Assembly (NCBI RefSeq): GCF_905163445.1 | Contig: NC_053202.1 | Location: 5,208,001-5,272,000, forward strand | DNA: 64,000 nucleotides | Direction of reading: 5' to 3' | Source of the DNA: Pararge aegeria | Taxonomy: Eukaryota > Arthropoda > Insecta > Lepidoptera > Nymphalidae | Shown here: in pieces, positions 59,113 to 64,000 of the stretch | Numbering within the stretch: position 1 is the stretch's first letter | How the letters are laid out: each line of letters starts with the position of its first letter | Program-made: the position numbers and the translations under genes | The notes under the pieces: generated by a model | What the model was told of the DNA's origin: nothing | The model's input: only the letters and a program-made list of their open reading frames with translations | Databases searched by the model: none

Positions 59113-59723
59113 AAAACCGTGTTGTTTAGTTGCCAGTGTAATTAGATTTCCATTCCTTACCATCAGGTGGGCCATCTGCGCTTGGTCCGTCAATTTATAC
59201 AAAAAAAAAACAGGAACGTTTCCCACACCATAAAAAGACCAGTTAGAACATTAGATTATCTTCCTCTCTGGTTCTGAAGCAAGGACGGTTGAGGATTACA
59301 AAAAACGTGTGAAACTATAACTCTAAAAATAAATTTGATCAATCGTTACTAACAAGGTGAATCGAAGCAAAATGCAAATATCTATATATTCCAGTCCAAT
59401 TAAAGTATCTATTTACTATCTCGATTACATGGCTAGGTGGACGGAGAACGATATAGCTTGAGAAATCGATTAAATCCTTTTCTGATAAATAACTTGATTA
59501 TAAAAAAAAAACTTTGAAAAGACGCCTGTGTGTAAAAGCTATGTACACATTATATGTAGGTCCTTGTAGCGACTATGTCCGAAATTATAATCATAACTTT
59601 TAGTTTGAATAAGTGGTCTTAGACGGTCTAAATTTATCAATTAAACGATGAAAATATTGTAAACGTACGTCATTTTTGTCTCCATGGTAAAATACGATAA
59701 GTAATGACCCAAATTCGAACTTT
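59113..59723. other. No recognisable feature
   Basis: AT-rich. Nothing recognised. Confidence 0.4.
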
Positions 59724-59880
59724 TCATCATCACTTCAACCGATAAACATCCACCGCTGGGCTTGGGTACTTTGTAGGTAATTTCAAAATCCACGTTCCGG
59801 GACGCTTGCTTTCAGCAGCTCATCATCGACGCTTGTGTCGTCTGCCCACCCCGTTGGGGGCCAACAACGCTGCGTTTTTC
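59724..59880 (-). pseudogene. RTE-type LINE tail, decayed
   Basis: CATCATCACTTCAACCGATA, CGCTTGCTTTCAGCAGCTCA, CACCCCGTTGGGGGCCAACA, ACGCTGCGTTT. Same order as the other RTE tails, with many substitutions. Confidence 0.65.
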
Positions 59881-60789
59881 CACATTAAATTTCGAAGTAA
59901 AGAATTTGAACTTGGAATTATCTAAAAATTACTTTCATTGGACGATTATTTTGCATTTAAATTCCACCAGCACACCGGAAAATCGTGCAAAATGCTTCGA
60001 TCAATAGTATATTAGACTAGCGTGTATTATTTGCGATTTACTGTGAGATTCAGAAATTTTGCCCCGGTAGCCTACGCCCGTCTCCAGAGAGCAAGCTAGA
60101 TTAAAATGAATTCCACAGGATCAGTTCAATGTTTTATGACTTATATTCCGTTCGGGGGATATTCGTAAAATCCTTTCCTAGCGGATGCCCACGTAATAAA
60201 ATGTGTCCAAGTGTATGTTAAGATGTATCCAGTGAGTTGAGCTGTGTCTTAATTGATCAGACAGCCAATGACTCATTTTTTAATATTTATATTTAGATGT
60301 CCTGTCAGTCATCTAAATGCGTCTGTAAAAAATAAGATTTCAATGCTATTTTTTGTTAGTTTAATAATGAAAGAGAAATATCTTATTATATCTATCTAAG
60401 GACTTATATATCTATATATACGCTCCCCTGTAAGAAAATATAGTTCATTTAGGAAGTTTCTTAAAGAGAAGCGACCCTCGAACTATTTCGTATTTATTTA
60501 TCGATAAGATGCGTGGACATACTTTTATATTTAATTCCTGCCTTAACGCAGTGGGGTGTACGGGTAAATTCTAATTCCCCTCGCACCTACTGGTGGGAAA
60601 AGACGGTGGGTGCACTGGACGAACAAAAATCGGACAGTATTTCTGCTAGTTTTTGAAAGAAACGGCATGTCTAGTATTTTAGTTATCGATGGCAGTATAT
60701 CCTAAGTTATTACCTTTCGCCGTCCTCGTAGTTATTGACTGTCAGTTCTCTAAGTTTGCTTTATCGGGACCAGAACTGGTGTAAAGTGT
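59881..60789. other. No recognisable feature
   Basis: AT-rich, no gene. ACCTACTGGTGGGAAAAGAC near 60587 could be an old repeat. Confidence 0.35.
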
Positions 60790-60995
60790 AAAATAGCCTA
60801 AAGACAGCTAGAGATACCGGTCGGATACAATTTTAGTATCATAGGACCTACTTTGATTTACTTGGGGTTTTCTAGCACAAAACGTATCCTATGTTCATCG
60901 CCTGAAATGAGAGCTATACCAGTGGTAGGATCAGAGCCGTGGCCGACAAAGGTAACAAACGAATAAAAACACACTTTCACGTTTCTAATATTAAC
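60790..60995 (-). mobile_element. Degenerate Helitron-like sequence
   Basis: ACAAAACGTATCCTATGTTC, GAGAGCTATACCAGTGGTAG, then ACACACTTTCACGTTTCTAA and TATTAACTAC, resembling a reversed Helitron left end. Confidence 0.35.
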
Positions 60996-61800
60996 TACAG
61001 TATCGGCTTAATAATTGTTGTTAACAATACCTATGCTTTATGATAAGAAATATAATTTATGGAATAACTACCAAATAATATGAAAATTTATTTTCACCCA
61101 CTTAAACGTCCAAACTATTTTATTTAAGCAAATAAATATGAAGAACTGAGTGACTAAAATATTTCAACTGCATTCCAGAAAACTTACAATTTGACGTTTA
61201 TAGCTACAAAAAGTTTAACTTAAACAACTCCTAATTTTCTTAATTATACATACATATTTATGTCAAATATTTATCATATTTCACTGTGCTTAAATTTTAG
61301 GTTCATCGGGCAATTTATACAAAACAGATTATTATTAAAAGATTAACATAACTGAATGTTGCCTTATAGCCAAAGCCGCAAAGAAGTCAAAGCCTATAAA
61401 TATTTAGATATAGATAAATACATGTATACTAGGAATGTCACAATATTTTACGGTAGGTATACCGCCTACCAGGATAGCATAGCTAAGAAACACGTCTCCG
61501 CAGGCTCGTCTGCCCGCACTGGGCTAAAAGATCAACGACCAAGCCTCTAAAGGTGATACGCTTTATCTAATAATTTATCGGTTCTGTAAATTTCCTATTT
61601 TATTACCATAACATGTACTTAATAATTATTTACATTTAAAGTTAAGTTGCCGTATTTATTTTTAATGAAGTGAGCATCCGCGACATGGCTGTGTTTATGG
61701 GATAAATAAGTAAATGATAAAAATATAAATTATCCGTAGCATCACCTGCCGTCACAATATTTTTTAATGGTAACTTTTAAATAAAGAATATCTACTTTGA
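60996..61800. other. No recognisable feature
   Basis: AT-rich. The 64-codon frame at 61356 has no motif. Confidence 0.4.
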
Positions 61801-61828
61801 CTATAAAGATGGTTCCACATCTTTATAG
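61801..61828. repeat. 11-bp inverted repeat, 6-nt loop
   Basis: CTATAAAGATG (61801-61811), GTTCCA, CATCTTTATAG (61818-61828). Confidence 0.8.
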
Positions 61829-61917
61829 CGTACCGAATAAACATTGAAGCTATGTTGTCTCTCTGTCTTTCTTTGTAGACACGGCTTGAGGTACTAAATT
61901 CAAACTTAGCCGTAGAA

Positions 61918-62035
61918 TGTTGGATAGAAGCAGCAAAGCGTTACTTTGCGGAACTCCATGATATACTATGAAAATAAACTTAACTTGCTATACTCCGCGT
62001 GTGGTTTATAAGCTTAATTTTCATAACATATTATG
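61918..62035 (+). repeat. Dispersed repeat N, fuller copy
   Basis: GTTACTTTGCGGAACTCCAT, ACTATGAAAATAAACTTAAC, ATACTCCGCGTGTGGTTTAT, AAGCTTAATTTTCATAACAT. It shows the section deleted at 41155-41235. Confidence 0.55.
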
Positions 62036-62042
62036 CCATATA

Positions 62043-62187
62043 AGGCCGATTGACGCAGTGGGCAGCAGCCCTGCTTTCTGAGTACAAGGCTGCGTGTTCG
62101 ATTCCCGCAACTGTAAAATGTTTGTGTGATGAACATAAATGTTTTTCAGTGTCTGGGTGTTTATCCGTTAATTATACAAATATTCGC
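62043..62187 (+). mobile_element. SINE-A, 3' truncated
   Basis: AGGCCGATTGACGCAGTGGG (near 62042), GCGTGTTCGATTCCCGCAAC, TTTGTGTGATGAACATAAAT, GTGTCTGGGTGTTTATCCGT, then it stops at ATATTC. Confidence 0.8.
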
Positions 62188-64000
62188 CAAAGTTAGAATA
62201 TGAAAGCAATGAGAAACTAACACGAGTCAGCAAGATACTAGGAGTCCATAGATCGATGAGAGTAATCTTACGAAACTATTTCGTTCACATCACTAATGGA
62301 AGATAGGGCTATCAAATAAAAAGTAAACATAGATCGTAGAACAAAGTAGATATTCTTTATTTGGGGAATATTTTTTTTCGCTTTTGTTTTGCAATTATGT
62401 GATAAATGTTTAGATCTTTTATTCGAACGTCCATTTTTATCAAGAATTGGTAGGCTATGGTTTGCAAACAATATGTAATACCATCGTTAATTTTTCTAGG
62501 ATACAGGCCTTCTCTCTGACAGGAACGAGGTATTCATCCCTCCTAAAATGCTTCACCATCCCCGTCGCTCAGTTTGGGCTATATCAGCTTTTTAAATAGG
62601 TCTTAGCTTTATAAAAGTTCAATCTTTCTAGATTTCTATTTCTAGGGAGTTTGTCATTAGCTTTTCTTTTTTTTTGTAAAACCCTCTCTCCTATGAGACA
62701 TTAGAGAAGCACAACCTATTTATCAGCTTCATAAACTTACATGTAAATATGATATTTCAGCTGTATATACCTCCATGTAAACACATCAAGTTACTTTTTA
62801 TCATGTAATCATGTAATCACCTTATAACAAAAAAATTTATAGACAGTCAAAAATCGAATATCGACGCGAACCTAATGGACAACCATAATAACCGGGGGCA
62901 CCAACGCAGCTTGAACACAATGACAACAGCAAACAACCAGAAAACAACAATCTTAACTCATGTACGTATCTGGTATACCTAGACGTCACAGCTATTCAAA
63001 GAACCTCCAAAGTTCTTATTCAGGGAGGTTGTTTGTTGGTTGGACTGTAGATTATCGTGGTGATGAAAGCTAAATTCTATGCAAAACAAATATGTTACTT
63101 TATTGTGTAAGTAGACTCCACAGGTCATAATGTCGACATTAAAATTGACGACCGCTTTTGACGTGGGCGCCATGTTCGTTTTTCTAGTGAATACTTAAAT
63201 TCGAATTTGAATGGAGAACGCGTTCCTATTTCGTAATTGTACGTGTCCTGTCCATTGGCAATAGTGCTTTCATTTTTTTTCTAATTCGACTTTTTTTCCT
63301 AAGCAAAGTGCATTGACATAAGGCTATAAATACATGAGTGACATCCTTATAAACCTTAAGGCCTTCCTATACTAAAAAATAAGACGGTAAAACAAACATA
63401 CATTTGTATGTGTAATGTGTACTTATTCAATATAAGTAATTTTAGAAAATTTCCATATTTTACTATACTGGTGCAAATTTTAAGCTAAAGCTTTTATCTT
63501 TTATTAATGAAATAATAGGATACACAAACAAACACAGCAAACACAGCAAACATTACGATGGAAAGATATTATGTAGATATACTCGTAAATAGTGTTCCCA
63601 CGCACTTAACATAATCGGTTTTTTTTATTTTTATAAACGAACTTCATTTAACCTTTTATGTAATTGTCTATAATTATTAAAGGTCCATATCAGCGACCAT
63701 AATACTATATAATATCCAACTGTACTGTATACTACCATAATTTTAGAATTGATAAATAAAGAACAAAATCCTAATTAATTGTTTATCGATAAAACCAATC
63801 GGCTGGTGCCTACGTGAAAACGTATGTCGACAAAGTTATTCGTCGATATAGTCAACGTATGCCGTCAAAAGTACTAGGCGATCATAAACAGAACAAAAGT
63901 AGACTATTTCGGCTGCCAAACACTCAATAAAAACTTCTAATCTTCAATATAAAGCCGGAGAGGGACACGACTATCTGTTTTACGGACCCTCTCTCTCGCT
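62188..64000. other. No recognisable gene to the window end
   Basis: AT-rich. Short duplicated strings (ATCATGTA at 62801, ACACAGCAAAC at 63532). TCTCTCCTATGAGACATTAG near 62684 may be an old SINE-F tail. The final GAGAGGGACACGACTATCTG with CTCTCTCTCG looks like the edge of a repeat that continues outside. Confidence 0.4.

Overview
The window reads as AT-rich nuclear DNA of a butterfly or moth. The evidence is the repeat content: tRNA-headed SINEs ending in GAT or TTTAT runs, RTE-type LINE tails ending in (GAT)n, 5'-truncated LINE 3' ends, and short non-autonomous Helitrons with CTAG/TCC ends. The commonest SINE resembles one abundant in brush-footed butterflies (Nymphalidae). That placement is from memory and was not searched. 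I found no intact protein gene, rRNA or genuine tRNA. The longest open frames are artefacts of simple repeats or of juxtaposed transposons.

Layout. 0.1-1.1 kb holds an RTE tail and one LINE with a readable reverse-transcriptase C-terminus. 1.6-8.3 kb is sparse, with SINEs and several perfect fold-back hairpins. 8.5-12.4 kb is Helitron-rich. 12.4-15.3 kb is a mosaic of SINEs and LINE tails. 16.4-17.4 kb is a tandem array of a roughly 0.3 kb LINE-like 3' unit. 17.5-20.0 kb is a dense pile of SINE-B, SINE-A, RTE, an R1/I-like ORF end and a CR1-like LINE. 20.8-26.8 kb is scattered SINEs, including a SINE split by a poly(A)-tailed LINE. 26.8-28.8 kb is the emptiest part. 29.5-31.3 kb is a local cluster of four related blocks. 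33.2-36.5 kb is a triplicated unit of about 1.2 kb carrying long AAAGC/ACAGC pentamer arrays. 37-46.8 kb is again a transposon mosaic, with a 20-bp minisatellite inside a retrotransposed insert and a 203-bp hairpin MITE. 47.4-49.7 kb has a duplicated block later hit by a SINE. 50.4-50.5 kb has the only core-promoter-like arrangement I would defend, and only weakly. 51-64 kb is sparse, with a Helitron nested in a SINE at 57.8 kb.

Working labels used throughout (mine, not database names): SINE-A has a tRNA head starting GACGGCCGATTGGCGCAGTG and a TTTAT tail. SINE-B has a tRNA head with TAGCCTAGTGGTTAG and ends in GATGAT. SINE-C has a tRNA head with CTTGGCGCAACGGTGAGC and ends CATCATCACTTACC. 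SINE-F ends with CTCCCCTATGAGAGACGAGG then GATGAT. LINE-A to LINE-L are families recognised mainly by their 3' ends.

The most interesting signal is not a gene. At least ten nearly perfect inverted repeats have arms of 10-31 bp and spacers of 2-8 nt. In several, a known repeat consensus shows that one arm replaced the expected sequence with a reverse-complemented copy of its neighbour. That is the footprint expected of local replication template switching. Other points are two insertions of one poly(A) LINE family at the same GGTATGCA target core, SINE tails matching LINE tails in the same window, and the recent pentamer triplication. All coordinates and homologies were read by eye.
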